From contig OZ020270.1 of the NCBI GenBank assembly GCA_963971225.1, forward strand, positions 22,021,689 through 22,085,688: a stretch of 64,000 nt of DNA, given 5' to 3'. This stretch comes from Melieria omissa. Its lineage: Eukaryota; Arthropoda; Insecta; Diptera; Ulidiidae. The notes beneath the pieces were generated by a model. The model was not told the origin of the DNA. It saw only the letters and a list, made by a program, of their open reading frames with translations, and did no database searches. How positions within the stretch are numbered: position 1 is the stretch's first letter; every line of letters begins with the position of its first letter. This document shows, piece by piece, positions 34,786-45,488 of the stretch. The position numbers and the translations under genes are program-made.

Positions 34786-35200
34786 TTATTTATCCATATC
34801 AACTAGCATAGCTACAACTTCATCGTTGTCGTCGTCGTCATCATCGTCTTCAAAGTCAATCGCACACGCATTGGCATCACATATGGTGGAATATTTCCCC
34901 TTTTTAGCAATTTTGCGGAGTAATTTAGATTTAGTTTTCAAAAAGTGGTAGAACTCTACACATGAATATGTCAAGTTGCATTTCACCATGAGAATCGCTT
35001 TCAGAGTGTCAAGTTTTAATCGGAACTTTCCTTCCGTCCAAGATTTAACACTTGCTTGAAAACATTCGCTCAACTGAAGCGCTCGTCCCTGGCAAACACA
35101 AAATATACTCATTCAAACTGGCTATCTCGGTGCAGTTTTCAGCATACAAATGTGTCACGGGGGAGTCGTTGCTGAGCAGTCGTGGCGAGCGGACGTGCGC
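34786..35200 (-). pseudogene. hAT transposase C-terminal relic, split by the gypsy element
   Basis: On the minus strand the dimerisation region reads YILCLPGTSASVERMFS, then a frame change, then WTEGKFRLKLDTLKAILMVK and an Asp-rich tail. The gypsy insertion at 35153 separates it from its upstream part, which resumes at 40163 with the text RWTEIFNH in frame after removing one AATG. So the relic predates the gypsy insertion. Confidence 0.75.
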
Positions 35201-35287
35201 GCACGCGCGCCGTGTTATTTCGTACATTCATATGTAATTTTAATTCTTCAATAAACTGTACCAATTCCACGGAAAGTCAGCCTGACA
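35153..35287 (+). repeat. gypsy 5' LTR
   Basis: 135 bp, TG...CA ends. It contains the poly(A) signal AATAAA near 35250 and a CG-rich alternating tract (GCGCGCACGCGCGCC) near 35200. The sequence just inside it at 35290 (GTCAGAAGTGGGAT) matches the 3' part of a tRNA-Leu and is the likely primer-binding site. Confidence 0.9.
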
Positions 35288-35660
35288 AAGTCAGAAGTGG
35301 GATACGAAATCGTTCGCGGAAATTTGCAATTTCGGCATAGGTAAAATTGGCTGACGCAATCACTCAGCGAAGGAGAGAGAGCAACGAACGCTCTAACGAA
35401 AACGATCGCTAGCCAGCAGCAGCGATACAACGGCAACGAAGAAACGCTTTCCAAGCGACACGGGGACGGCAACGGCCAACAAACAGCGGCACAACGGCCA
35501 GCGAACAAGAGCACAACGACGAGAACGAAAGGAGATAGGAACGCTTTCCAAACAATAAAGCACAACGAGTGACGGTAGCGGTTGCGCAGTCGCTAACGCT
35601 GACGAACGGAAGCGCAGGGGTAGTAACGAAAGCAACAGAGGAAAAGGCTAGCCAGGGGAA

Positions 35661-36890
35661 TTGTCCGCGCATAAGGAAAGAGTGAGAAGATCGGCGTCGG
35701 CTGAGGAGAACTTTCGAGAAAAGTATCAGGCGTCAGGTGAAGCCGAAAAATCACGAGGAAAAGTAGTACAGTGTGAACACTCGGAGCGATTAGACGTGCT
35801 AGAAGCGATGGGAAGAGTTAAATTGAATAGCCTGAAAGTGGAGCAGCTCAATAAGCTGCTAGCAAGCCAAAACATAGAGATGACGGGCAACAAGGCGGCT
35901 AAAATCAAGAAACTGGCGGAGATTTACGAGAGCGACGAAGTGGACGACGACGAGCTGGAAGTGAACGACAGCAGCGCGCAGTTTTAACGAGGGCTGGACG
36001 ATTTGCGGCAAGTGGTCACGAATTTGGCCACGGTAGTCAACGAGCTAGCGGCGAATGCGAGTCAGTATGGTCCTACGACATCTGGGCAACGGGCTGACGC
36101 ACTCAACGAGACTTATGGAGACGAAGTCAGTCGCGCAGAGGCGGCAGCAGCGGATCAGGTGACGCTGTCTTCAGGCCAGTCCTCGCCACAACGAGCGACG
36201 CGCAGCAACAACAGAGCCACCATGAATAGTGCAGCAATGCGGCAGCCGAGCAGTGCGACCGAAATGGTAGGAGTGCTTCCAGAATTTGACCCACTGAAGG
36301 GCGTAATGTCATCGAAGCAGTTCGTCGACAAGGTGGAGCAGATGCGAGGACTGTACGCGTGGTCGGAGGAGGCAGTTTAATTTGCAGTGCAGCATAAGCT
36401 TAGAGGTATGGCCAAAGAATGGACGGATGTGCAGCGGAAGTGCACTGCTGCGAGACTTTCTGTGTGGAGTCAAGATAGCAGATGTGCATCGAGATATGGC
36501 AAAACGAAGGCGCAGACACAACGAATCGCTGCGGGAGTACTATTACGCAATGCTCAACGCTGGTCGTATAGGCAGGCTAGACGAACCGTCAATCATCTCG
36601 TACATAATTGGCGGTATCAATGACAACGTGCTATCGAGAACTTTGTGGGCTATGAATCATCAAAGCTGCAACGATTTGCTTAGCTCATTGGAGAACAAGT
36701 GATGCAGCAGAAGCAAAGCCGACTCAAGGACAACAGCAGCAGCAACCCGGCAACGACCGCAGAGGCATCAAGTGCTATAACTGCAACGAGTTCAGGCATA
36801 TAGCTGCTAAATGTCCGAAGCCACAGCGGAAGAACCGTTGCCAGAAGTGCTTAAAAGTGGGGCATGAGGCCAAGGATTGTCGGGCGCAAG
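35661..36890 (+). pseudogene. gypsy gag relic with two zinc knuckles
   Basis: Structural Gag region of the retroelement. A charged N-terminal part (35661-35984) is broken by TAA at 35985-35987, the same frame resumes at 36003, and TAA at 36378-36380 breaks it again. The frame then shifts between about 36440 and 36480. The capsid-like stretch reads RTLWAMNHQSCNDLL. Two CX2CX4HX4C knuckles, CYNCNEFRHIAAKC and CQKCLKVGHEAKDC, lie at about 36770-36885 in the frame that continues into pol. Confidence 0.8.
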
Positions 36891-39800
36891 CCAAGCCTAC
36901 AGTGACGAGGATTGAGAAGGATCACGAGCGATCGGAGCAGACGATACCACCTGTTATGAAGAAGGTCGTCATTTTGGGCCAGCAATACGAGGCGTTTGCA
37001 GACACAGGCAGCGATGTGTCACTGATTCAGGAGTCAGCGGTTTCGGCCGTGCAGCGGTCGCCAGCAACGAAACGCCTCATCGGATTTGGAGGATCGGAGG
37101 TCCAAGTCTCCGATAAAATCGGAGCAGCGGTCGAGGTGGACAACCGGTCAATGGTAGCGACATTTTATGTGGTGCCAGATGCGGTTTTGCCTTATCAGGT
37201 ACTATTGGGTCGGGACGTGTTATGCCGACAGGAATTCCGCTTGGTGGTGGAGTCCGGAATTCTGGAGCTGCACGCGACCGAGGGCGATAGGTACGAGCAA
37301 AGTGGCGGCGTAACGGCAGATGAACAACGGAGGCTAGAGGAGTTGCTCTACGAATACGACGACCGATTCTCGGAGGATTTATCAAATTTGGGGCTGTGCA
37401 ACACAACGAAAATGAAGATTGAGGTCAGCACCGATAAGCTCGTAATCGGCAAGAGATATCAGGTACCTATGGCGCAACGAGGTAAGCTTTCCGAGATCCT
37501 TCAAAAGCTTCAAGCGAACGGTATCATCCGACCAAGTACATCGCCACATGCGGCATCGGTCCTATTAGTCCAGAAGTCCAACGGCGAACAAAGAATGTGT
37601 GTCGACTATAGGGCACTGAATGCAGTCACTGTGAAGAAGCAATACATCATGCCGATTATAGAGGAACAGCTGTCATGTTTAGCAGGGAATACGGTTTTTA
37701 CGACGCTAGATATGACGTCGGGGTACTATCAGATCCCGTTGGAGGAGCAGTCAAAAAAGTACACCGCGTTCCTGACACATGAAGGGCTCTTCGAACATAA
37801 TGTGATGCCTTTCGGGCTAGTGAATGCCCCGATGGTGTTTCAGGAGATGATTGTCAACGTTATAAGGGGACTGCAGAATCGGCAACGAATCATCAACTAC
37901 GTAGACGAAATCATTATCGAAACGAAGACGGTTGCTGAAGGCCACGACGTTCTACAGGAGTTCTTGAACGCTATGAGGCGAACGAACCTAACACTGCGTC
38001 CATCGAAGTGTGTGTTCATGTCAACTTCGGTCAACTTCCTGGGACACATGGGCACTCCATGGGACACCAGGTCTAGAGAAGGCAAAGTGCGTCACCGACT
38101 TTCCAGTGCCGACCTCAATAACTGCGGTAAGACAATTTCTGGGTATTACGGGATTCTTCCGTAAGTTTGTAAAAGACTACAGCAGAATCGCTGAACCGAT
38201 GACGGCGCTACTTAAGAAGAAATCACAGTTTGAGTGGAACCCGCAACAAGAAGAAGCATTTGTACGCCTGAAGGAAGCCATCACAACGCAGCCCGTCCTA
38301 GCGTTGTTCAACGCGGAACGTGAACATCAGGTCCATACCGATGCCAGTTCTACGGGAGTATCAGGGGTTCTACTGCAATGCGATGAGGATCAACTGAAGC
38401 CAGTGTTCCACTACAGCAGGCAGTGCAGCGAAGTCGAACAGCGGTACGCCAGCCATGAACTGGAGGTGCTGGCAATCGTGGAGACTCTCCAGAGGTTCCG
38501 TATGTATCTGCTGGGGAAACATTTCAAGGTCGTGACCGACTGCAACGCGGTTGCGACCACAAAGGCAATCACGCCGCTACCGCCACGTATAGCTCGATGG
38601 TGGCTGAAGTTGCAGGAATTTGACTTCCGATGTGAGCATCGACCGGGGTCCAAGATGGCGCTTGTCGACGGTATGAGCAGAGTCCCCGTTCTACCGGCGC
38701 AGAAGACAGACACAGTCGCCGACGTCATCCTGAGAGTATACGAGCGCAATGAAGATTGGATCGCATCAATCCAGGTGCAAGATCACAGACATCGTAGTGG
38801 CGATCAGCGAGGCAGGCGCGACGAGTGCGAAGCAGTTACGAGAAGACTATGAAGTCCACGGAGGCCGACTGTACCGTAAAGTAGGGGGTCTGCAGAGGCT
38901 GGTGATACCGAGGAGTATCAGGTGGCGCATCACAAAGCCGTGCCACGACGACGCCGGACACTTCGGCGTGGAGAAGACGCTACAGCGAATCTCTAAAAAC
39001 TTTTGGTTTCCACGGATGCGGCGGTACGTGAAGTCATATATCGAAGCATGTCCGGAGTGCTGTCTCTATAAGGCTAAAGAAGGAAGACCGGAGGGCGAGT
39101 TGCACATTAGCGAGGTGTTGCCCATTCCGTTTAGAGTGCTACACATGGATCATTTGGGGCCCTTCCCAAGGAGCAAGAAAGGTAACATACACATCCTAGT
39201 AATTGTATGTGCTTTCAGCAAGTACAGCATCATCAAAGCTACGCGAAGCACCAAGACGGCACCGGTGATCAGTGTCCTCCAAGAAGTCATGTCGGTATAC
39301 GGTCAGCCGGTACGAGTGGTAACCGATCGAGGTACCGCGTTCACGTCCAAGGAGTTCGAGGGGTTTCTGGCAAGACACGGTGTTCAACATGTTAAGGTTG
39401 CCGTGAGGGCTAACGGCCAAGCAGAGAGAGTGAACAAGACGATCATAGCTTCGCTCAAATGCTCAACGCAAAGTGACAGAGACTGGGATGTCGCCTTGCC
39501 AGTTCTACAGTGGAGCCTGAACTCCCAAATCAACGCCACGACGAGGTTCAGTCCGAACCAGCTGGTGTTCACCTATCAGCCGCGCGATGTCAGTGTCAAC
39601 AGGCTGATCCAAGCCATTCAGGACGAGTCAGCTGAGGCAGTCGAGGGGCAATACCGGACGCAAGCGGCTCATGAGAACATGAACCGCGAGAAACAAAGGT
39701 GGAAGCAGCGTTACGACGCCAAGCATAAGTCACCCCGTCAGTACTGGGAGGGGGATCTCGTGGTGATCGATTACGTGCCAGCGCCTACAGGTACGTCGCA

Positions 39801-40050
39801 TAAGCTGGACCCGCTGTTCAAAGGTCCATACGTAATCACAAAAGTTTTGAGCCACGATCGGTATTTGGTGGAGAACCTGCCAGACGAGCCACGAACGCAA
39901 CGACGGTACAGCGGAGTCTGGGCCAGTGACCACATAAAACCATGGTGCACTGTCGGGCCAGAAGACGAATCGGACGAGAGCGAAGAGGAATCGGCCGAGG
40001 CGGCCGAGAAGTCAGGAGAAGCCGAGCTGTCACGGGGGAGTCGTTGCTGA
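36891..40050 (+). pseudogene. gypsy pol relic (protease, RT, RNase H, integrase)
   Basis: Protease motif FADTGSDVSLI at about 36995. RT has MCVDYRALN, TTLDMTSGYYQIPL and PFGLVNAP, but the catalytic box is NYVDEI. The frame changes near 38050-38090 and continues with tether and RNase H (VHTDASSTGVSGVLLQ, VVTDCNAV). It changes again near 38770 into integrase, with its HHCC zinc motif (ACPECCLYK) and the DDE acids in HMDHLG, VTDRGTAF and NGQAERVN. The last frame ends at 40050, just inside the 3' LTR. Not functional. Confidence 0.88.
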
Positions 40051-40162
40051 GCAGCCGTGGCGAGCGGCAGTGCGCGCACGCGCGCCGTGTTATTTCGTAC
40101 ATTCATATGTAATTTTAGTTCTTCAATAAACTGTACCAACTCCACGGAAAGTCAGCCTGACA
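40028..40162 (+). repeat. gypsy 3' LTR
   Basis: 135 bp, about 96% identical to the 5' LTR (five differences by eye). The end of the pol frame runs a few codons into it. Confidence 0.9.
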
Positions 40163-40166
40163 AATG

Positions 40167-40447
40167 ATTGAATATTTCTGTCCATCGATCCTGTCAGCAT
40201 ATAAAAGTGGTTGACAGTCGGCGCTAAGATGGTGGCAACACTCAAAAGTTGTAAAGCGCCATCTCCTTGTCATTTGCTTTTCCACAATATACGTTGGGAA
40301 TTTTGTATGAGAAAAGAAGGATTTATATAGAAAAAAAGGATTTCGAAAATTTTCGCGGGATTGGTTTTGAGGAGCTGAAAAAAGGAGTATCCCGCGAAAA
40401 AAGGATAGATGGCATAGTTATGTATGCTCCATAACACGCGTTTCACG
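40167..40447. other. continuation of hAT relic and AT-rich flank
   Basis: The first 30 bp continue the hAT transposase text on the minus strand. After that no coding signal remains. Confidence 0.4.
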
Positions 40448-41620
40448 CAAGGTTTATAGAATAGAAGGTTACGCATTCCGGTTGTCAAAAACAGTGCCTC
40501 GCGTGACGTAGGCATAGGTTGGCTCTGATTGGCTGAAAATATTTTTGAGCAAAAAAAATTCAAAAAGTGTAAACAAATCCGAAAAAAGAAGTTGCCAGAT
40601 TTTATATATATACCCCTTAAATAATAAATCCAAATACTTTTCTGGATTTGTGCTCCATCAAACTCTTCTTAAAGTCTTCGGTCTCGAAGTGAGATGTGCA
40701 AGTTCGCACGTTTTTAGAATTAAAATTATTTTCGCGGCCACAGAAGGCCAACCAATTACCATGTATGTTCTGTTGGTTTGGGAAGCAATAAAGTCGACAG
40801 CGCGATTTTCCGTTGTGGTTCATTCATTTTTGCCACCGAGTACACCTAAGTCTGTTTTTACACGGTCTTTTTTTACACGGTTTTGATATAACACGGTTTG
40901 AAAATTGAATATTTTTAATTTTTTTACACGATTTTATTCCATTTAGCACGATTTGAAATTTTATGTACTTAAATTTTTTTTGTCAAATTTAATTTTTGCG
41001 AAGTATGTTCATATCACAAAAAAGTATTTATGAAAGAAAAAAGTCTGAAACCATCGATAGTGTCGATAGTGCTATCGATAGTTTGCGAACACTAGCTTAA
41101 AGATTTAAGTGAATTCCCTTTTAGCGCGTACAAGCAATTTTTACTGGTCAAAGCAAATGTGAATAGCACTAATTTAGGGGAATTCCCTTTATGTGCATAT
41201 AATAAAATTTACTGGTCAGAGCAATTGAAACGTGTTAATATTTTGTGAACTGTCAATGCAATAAGACGTGTTTGGTAAAGAAATTTTAATAGGTTTTAGA
41301 GATTAGGAACAAATCACCCATTTTTGTATACGATCAATGTCTTTTTTTACACGGTTTTTTTTTACACGGCTTCTTCTGGAACCAATCTATCGTGTAAAAA
41401 CAGACTTAGGTGTACTTCATTTTTGGTTTAATATTTTTGGTTTAATATTTCATTTTTGGTTTAATATTTTGAAAGTGTATGGAGAAAACAGCAAAGCATT
41501 TTGTTTTTACGGGATTTAAAATGTACAGTTGTCAATAAATGGCACCTCGATTGTGGCCCCCGCCTGTGTCATCAACATGGCGAACGTTGGGAATGCGCAA
41601 CCTTTAGTCTATAAACCTTG
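40448..41620. mobile_element. TIR element with 9-bp target duplication
   Basis: Starts CAAGGTTTATAG and ends CTATAAACCTTG, with similarity continuing about 34 bp inward. Flanked by CGTTTCACG on both sides (40439-40447, 41621-41629). A 9-bp duplication suggests a Mutator-like non-autonomous element. It contains a nested TA-target MITE at 40842-41412. Confidence 0.55.
40842..41412. mobile_element. TA-target MITE (CACCTAAGTCTG ends)
   Basis: Ends CACCTAAGTCTGTTTTTACA and its inverted copy, about 25 bp with one mismatch, at a TA duplication (40840, 41413). Internally it repeats TTTACACGG several times. Tc1/mariner-like by target site. Confidence 0.6.
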
Positions 41621-42771
41621 CGTTTCACGCGTCAGCTTCTTCTTCTTACGTCAGCTGATGCTAATTTTTAATTGGCAAACTGCTGATTGATTTCGTTGTG
41701 AATTGTGAAAAACCAACGAATTGAAATTGCTAAGTATACGAAGTTATAGACTTTATAGAATTTACTGATTTCATTTTAAACACAATAAATACATATCGAG
41801 CATTGCAAAAAATAAAAAAAAGATTCAGTTGAATTCAATTTGTAGCAATTTATCTCACAGGAATCAGCAAAATTCGATATACACCGAATAAGCTATCGAA
41901 TTTCCAATACAGCGGAGACTAAGTTTCGTCTGTCAAAGAATTATGCTAATTTTTAGGAATTTCACATTTTATATTAAAATATTGGATTTAAAATGTTTCT
42001 TAAATGTATTTAATAGCTTCCGTGTAAAATAAATGCATTCGACTTTTGCGATAAAAGAAGTTTGTTATCGGATTACCATTTAACCACATAATTTATGACA
42101 TCTTTAGGAACTCTGTCAGCTGTTTGACGTCGTTAAGCGCGAAACGCGTGAGAAAGCTGAAAATAGTTCAACTTTTGACGCGTTTCGGGCGTATCGACGT
42201 CAAGTCATGGAGTTTGCTTCATACAAGCACACCGATTCTACTTTTTCTCGAAACGCGGGAAACGCGAAAAACGACGATACGATTGAAACGCGCTTTATGG
42301 AGTTTGGGCTTAATGCAAGCTCTAGTTTTGTGCTCGTGACTGCTGTTTTGTAGAGTTTTATATCATTGTATTTCATAGTTTGCGTAGCATAGAAATATCT
42401 TATAATAATTTTTGGTTTTTAAATTTTTCTTTGCGTTTTTTACTGTATCTGTTAGTTGTCATTTGAAATCATTACGATTTAATAACTAATTATGCGCGCT
42501 GGTCTTCGCTACCTCCTCCTCGTACTAAACTATGTAGAGCGCTTTGTTTGAAGGTATAAAGTTCGATTCGGTTGCTATTGGGGTTTAGTTATATTTTAAG
42601 TTTGCGTTTGCAGTTGCTTCGAAACTGAACGTTACACTTTTAATCGGTACAGTAGTGCTTAAACTTAAAGTTAGTCGTAATACTTATACACGTTAAGGTC
42701 TACGTTTAAATGCATTAATTACCAAATTTCAATACTTTTACACTTAATCGTTTAATGCTTACAGACTTATA
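41621..42771. other. intergenic stretch with GAAACGCG-rich repeats
   Basis: 42120-42306 has many GAAACGCG/CGCGTTTC motifs and the inverted partner of the repeat end at 34566. No gene seen. Confidence 0.35.
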
Positions 42772-43496
42772 CCACAGAATAAACAGTATACAGAAGGCGC
42801 ATCTGAAATAATTTTGCGATTTCATTTCACACGCGGGCGGGAAGCAACAAAGGTGAGGAAAATGCAAAGGGAACCGAGAGAGTAAGCGCGAATTGATGTA
42901 CACGCAAATTCAATAGGTAGTTGCAGCACCAGAACTGATTAAACTTTTTTCCTTGATAATTAGCACAACCTTGTAGCAATAGTTTTCCACTTATTATTAC
43001 TTTCTTAATGCGTCTTGGTTGTTCCAATATTTTTACACATATATTTATTTTCATTGCAGCTATTTGTACTTTTTACAACTTCTATTTTACAAGCAGACCG
43101 AAGAACTAATAAAATTCATTGAATTTTGTTTTTTTTCGTAGTGCTACCACCTTATTTATGCGCCTTGGCGATCGCTCAATCAATTTTTCTATGCAAACTT
43201 TTCCTGTCCACTTCTTGTTCTTGTTTGTAAAAAAGCAAGCGGAGAGCGAGCACGAGCCAGCACCAACATGCAAGCGGCACACCGCTTTGTTGCCCAACAA
43301 GAACAACCACAGTGTGTGGTGCGTCACTGTTTCATACACCGCTCTCACAGCTTCTCAGTTTACGCTCTCGCGCTCTGTGCGTTCTCGTCCCCTTTACTGC
43401 TTCCCCCCGCATCCACAAACGGGTCCTACCGCTGGAACCCGCAAAGAAAATTTTCTTTACACCAGATGCGCATTCTGTATATTGTTTGTTCTGTGG
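42772..43496. mobile_element. TIR element family W, uninterrupted copy
   Basis: Ends CCACAGAATAAACAGTATAC and CCACAGAACAAACAATATAC (right end on the minus strand), about 30 bp of imperfect inverted repeat. A 5-bp duplication TTATA flanks it (42767-42771, 43497-43501). 725 bp, no convincing ORF. A longer, interrupted copy is at 50056-52184. Confidence 0.6.
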
Positions 43497-43500
43497 TTAT

Positions 43501-44368
43501 ACATACATTAATCCATCACTTAATTGCTAATAACTAACGCTAGTTTAGGCCCAAACAAAATGGGGCAGCGACATAGGAGCTCGTGCAAGTTGAGCACAAA
43601 AGCCGGACGTGAGGGTACTTTGAAAGATAACTGAGATAGTGTGTAAATGTTAAGTTGACTGCAAACTTGTGTCAGGATACTTGGAGAGTGGCCGCTTGAC
43701 TTCACTAATCAGCAGCGTTAATTCGATTGATTAACTGCTTTGTAGTAAAAATTATTTAAATTCAGAACTTTAGAGGAAGCTAGCGTAAGAAATTCTCGGT
43801 TGTAAAGTGCCGTCAGTTGACTGTAGAGATAGGTGATTGATGTGAAGCTTTCGGACGGGCGTATATTTGCGCCGAAATAGCTCCTTTTTGTTGCAACGCA
43901 ATAGCCATTACCTCAGCTTACAAGGTCTCAAACTAGGCTGAACAAGCTACGGGGGCATTTAAGACCTTTATAGTTGGCTATAGAAGAACTGAATATGGTT
44001 TTGTATTATTTTTGGGCGCTTGCGCGCCTGTGTGGTCGAGTCCAAGTGATACTAAGTAAAATTCAAGTAATTTTCAAGTCAAAATTACATTAAGTAAAAT
44101 TCAAGTCTAGTCCAAGTTAAGTACAAAACAAGTTTTAGTCATGGGCAAGTCAAAGTCATTAAATTAAAGCAAAATTAAGTACTATCCAAGTCAGCCCAAC
44201 TGACTTCAGTCAAGTCAAGCACAATTCAACTTAACTCAAGTTAGCCCAACTGAAGTCAAATTAACTGTAAAACAGTAAAATGAGAGCAACGCAGCTCAAC
44301 CCGAATTGAAAATATTCGGTGTGTGTGTGCGTGCGAAGTTATTTTCTACCACAGGCCAGTCCGACTTA
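43501..44368. other. intergenic stretch with CAAGT-rich cryptic repeat
   Basis: 44040-44260 is dominated by degenerate CAAGT(T/C) words, a low-complexity tract. Otherwise nothing recognised. Confidence 0.45.
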
Positions 44369-44585
44369 TGGTATAAACAGAACCAAATCGTCGGCCGAAT
44401 TTATTCGCAGCGCGTCGACATTCGCATCAGCTGTTCTCAAAAATTATTCCTGCAAACACGGCAAACACACAATTGCCTTTTATTTTGAGTGAATGAAATC
44501 AACATGAATTCGAAAATTCGATAAGTAGAGAAAACGAGCATATGGGTACGTTGTTATTGTTGTCCTTTGAGGGTGGTTAATCTGA

Positions 44586-44720
44586 ATGTGTATATACGTT
44601 ACAGATAATCACGATGTGGTCACAAACTATTTCTCGCGCGGCAAGAAACAGGGTCTGCTATCATTATTCAACTACGCCAAGGAAAGTCTGCTGCCGACGC
44701 GCTGCAAGAAGTTCTTCTGA
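44586..44720 (+). CDS. small ORF resembling a terminal exon (unknown protein)
   Basis: A TTACAG acceptor-like site at 44599-44604 precedes an open frame DNHDVVTNYFSRGKKQGLLS then LFNYAKESLLPTRCKKFF, with TGA at 44718. Composition and codon use look protein-coding, unlike the AT-rich flanks. The nearest upstream in-frame ATG is 44586 (44 aa). I do not recognise the family. Converging on the Rpi relic, it may be the 3' end of the gene next to Rpi at the source locus, captured along with it. Confidence 0.4.
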   Translation: MCIYVTDNHDVVTNYFSRGKKQGLLSLFNYAKESLLPTRCKKFF

Positions 44721-44857
44721 AGGTGCAATGTAACACTTACTCGCTCGAAAACCGCTGGCGAGATTCATTGGACCGCGCGATTAAAAGCAATTTGTATTAA
44801 GACACATACCTGGCTAAGGATTTATTTATTATTATTTTTTTGTAATAAGCAGGGTGT

Positions 44858-45488
44858 TTACAAAACAAACATGAAATTCGAATACAGACCACCACAGATA
44901 TAAAAATACGCCTTCGTTGCCATGTCGACGAACAAACCTGTCTCGACCACGCCCGGTATGAGCAGCAAATCTTCATTCACCGCCTTCCAGTCGTAAACCG
45001 TTATCGGCTCAAAGTGCCAGTCAAGTTTGAAGTTGCCATTGTCCGTGACGCACGGCCCCGCTTTGGCTACCGCCATGCGCAGCTGCAGCTGTCCGCAATG
45101 CGCTGCCTAATTGGCACATATGCCATGGGCACCACCTCGATCGGAATGCCCTTCTTGTACTGTTCGCCCAGGCGCTGCGAGTTCTTGGTGTAGTCCGCTA
45201 TGACAATAAGCTGCTTCGCGCAGGCGGCCACTATTTTCTCCTGAAGCAGACAGCCGCCGCCGCCCTTGATCAGTACCATGTCGCTATCGACCTCGTCGGC
45301 GCCATCGATGGCCACGTCCAGCTTTGGATGCCGGTCCAGATCGCCCAGCTGCAGCTGGTGCTCGACAATCAGCTGATGCGCCTGACGCACACAACCTCCA
45401 GTCCCTCGGAGCGCACCCGCTCTGCCAGGCGCTCGACGGCAAACACGGCGCACTGTGCGGCGATGCGTTTGGCTTTGTTCAGCGACAT
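44858..45488 (-). pseudogene. Rpi: ribose-5-phosphate isomerase A pseudogene
   Basis: RpiA interconverts ribose-5-phosphate and ribulose-5-phosphate in the pentose phosphate pathway. On the minus strand, an ATG at 45488 opens [14 protein letters not shown]. The family hallmarks [36 protein letters not shown] and [19 protein letters not shown] are all present. It cannot make an enzyme: the N-terminal GxGSTV phosphate loop is missing after AQCA; a further small deletion near 45385 shifts the frame after EGLEVVCV; another frame change near 45085 splits QRIA from [10 protein letters not shown]; and the C-terminal strand after KAYF is replaced by unrelated sequence. No introns are visible. It lies inside a TIR element, so it is most likely a captured, decayed copy of a functional gene elsewhere. 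Confidence 0.85.

Larger units (their letters stand above)
35153..40162 (+). mobile_element. Ty3/gypsy LTR retrotransposon, full length but inactive
   Basis: Two 135-bp LTRs (35153-35287, 40028-40162), both TGTCACGG...CTGACA, differ at five positions. They are flanked by the 4-bp duplication AATG (35149-35152, 40163-40166). The order gag zinc knuckles, protease, RT, RNase H, integrase is that of Ty3/gypsy; no env was found. Gag has two in-frame stops and a frameshift, pol has at least two frameshifts, and the RT motif reads YVDE instead of YxDD. It lies inside a hAT transposase relic. Confidence 0.92.

Noticed and set aside
35393..35672. Overlapping minus-strand ORFs in the gypsy 5' region
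   Set aside because: Antisense shadows of the GC-rich gag leader; low-complexity Leu/Ser/Cys sequence only.
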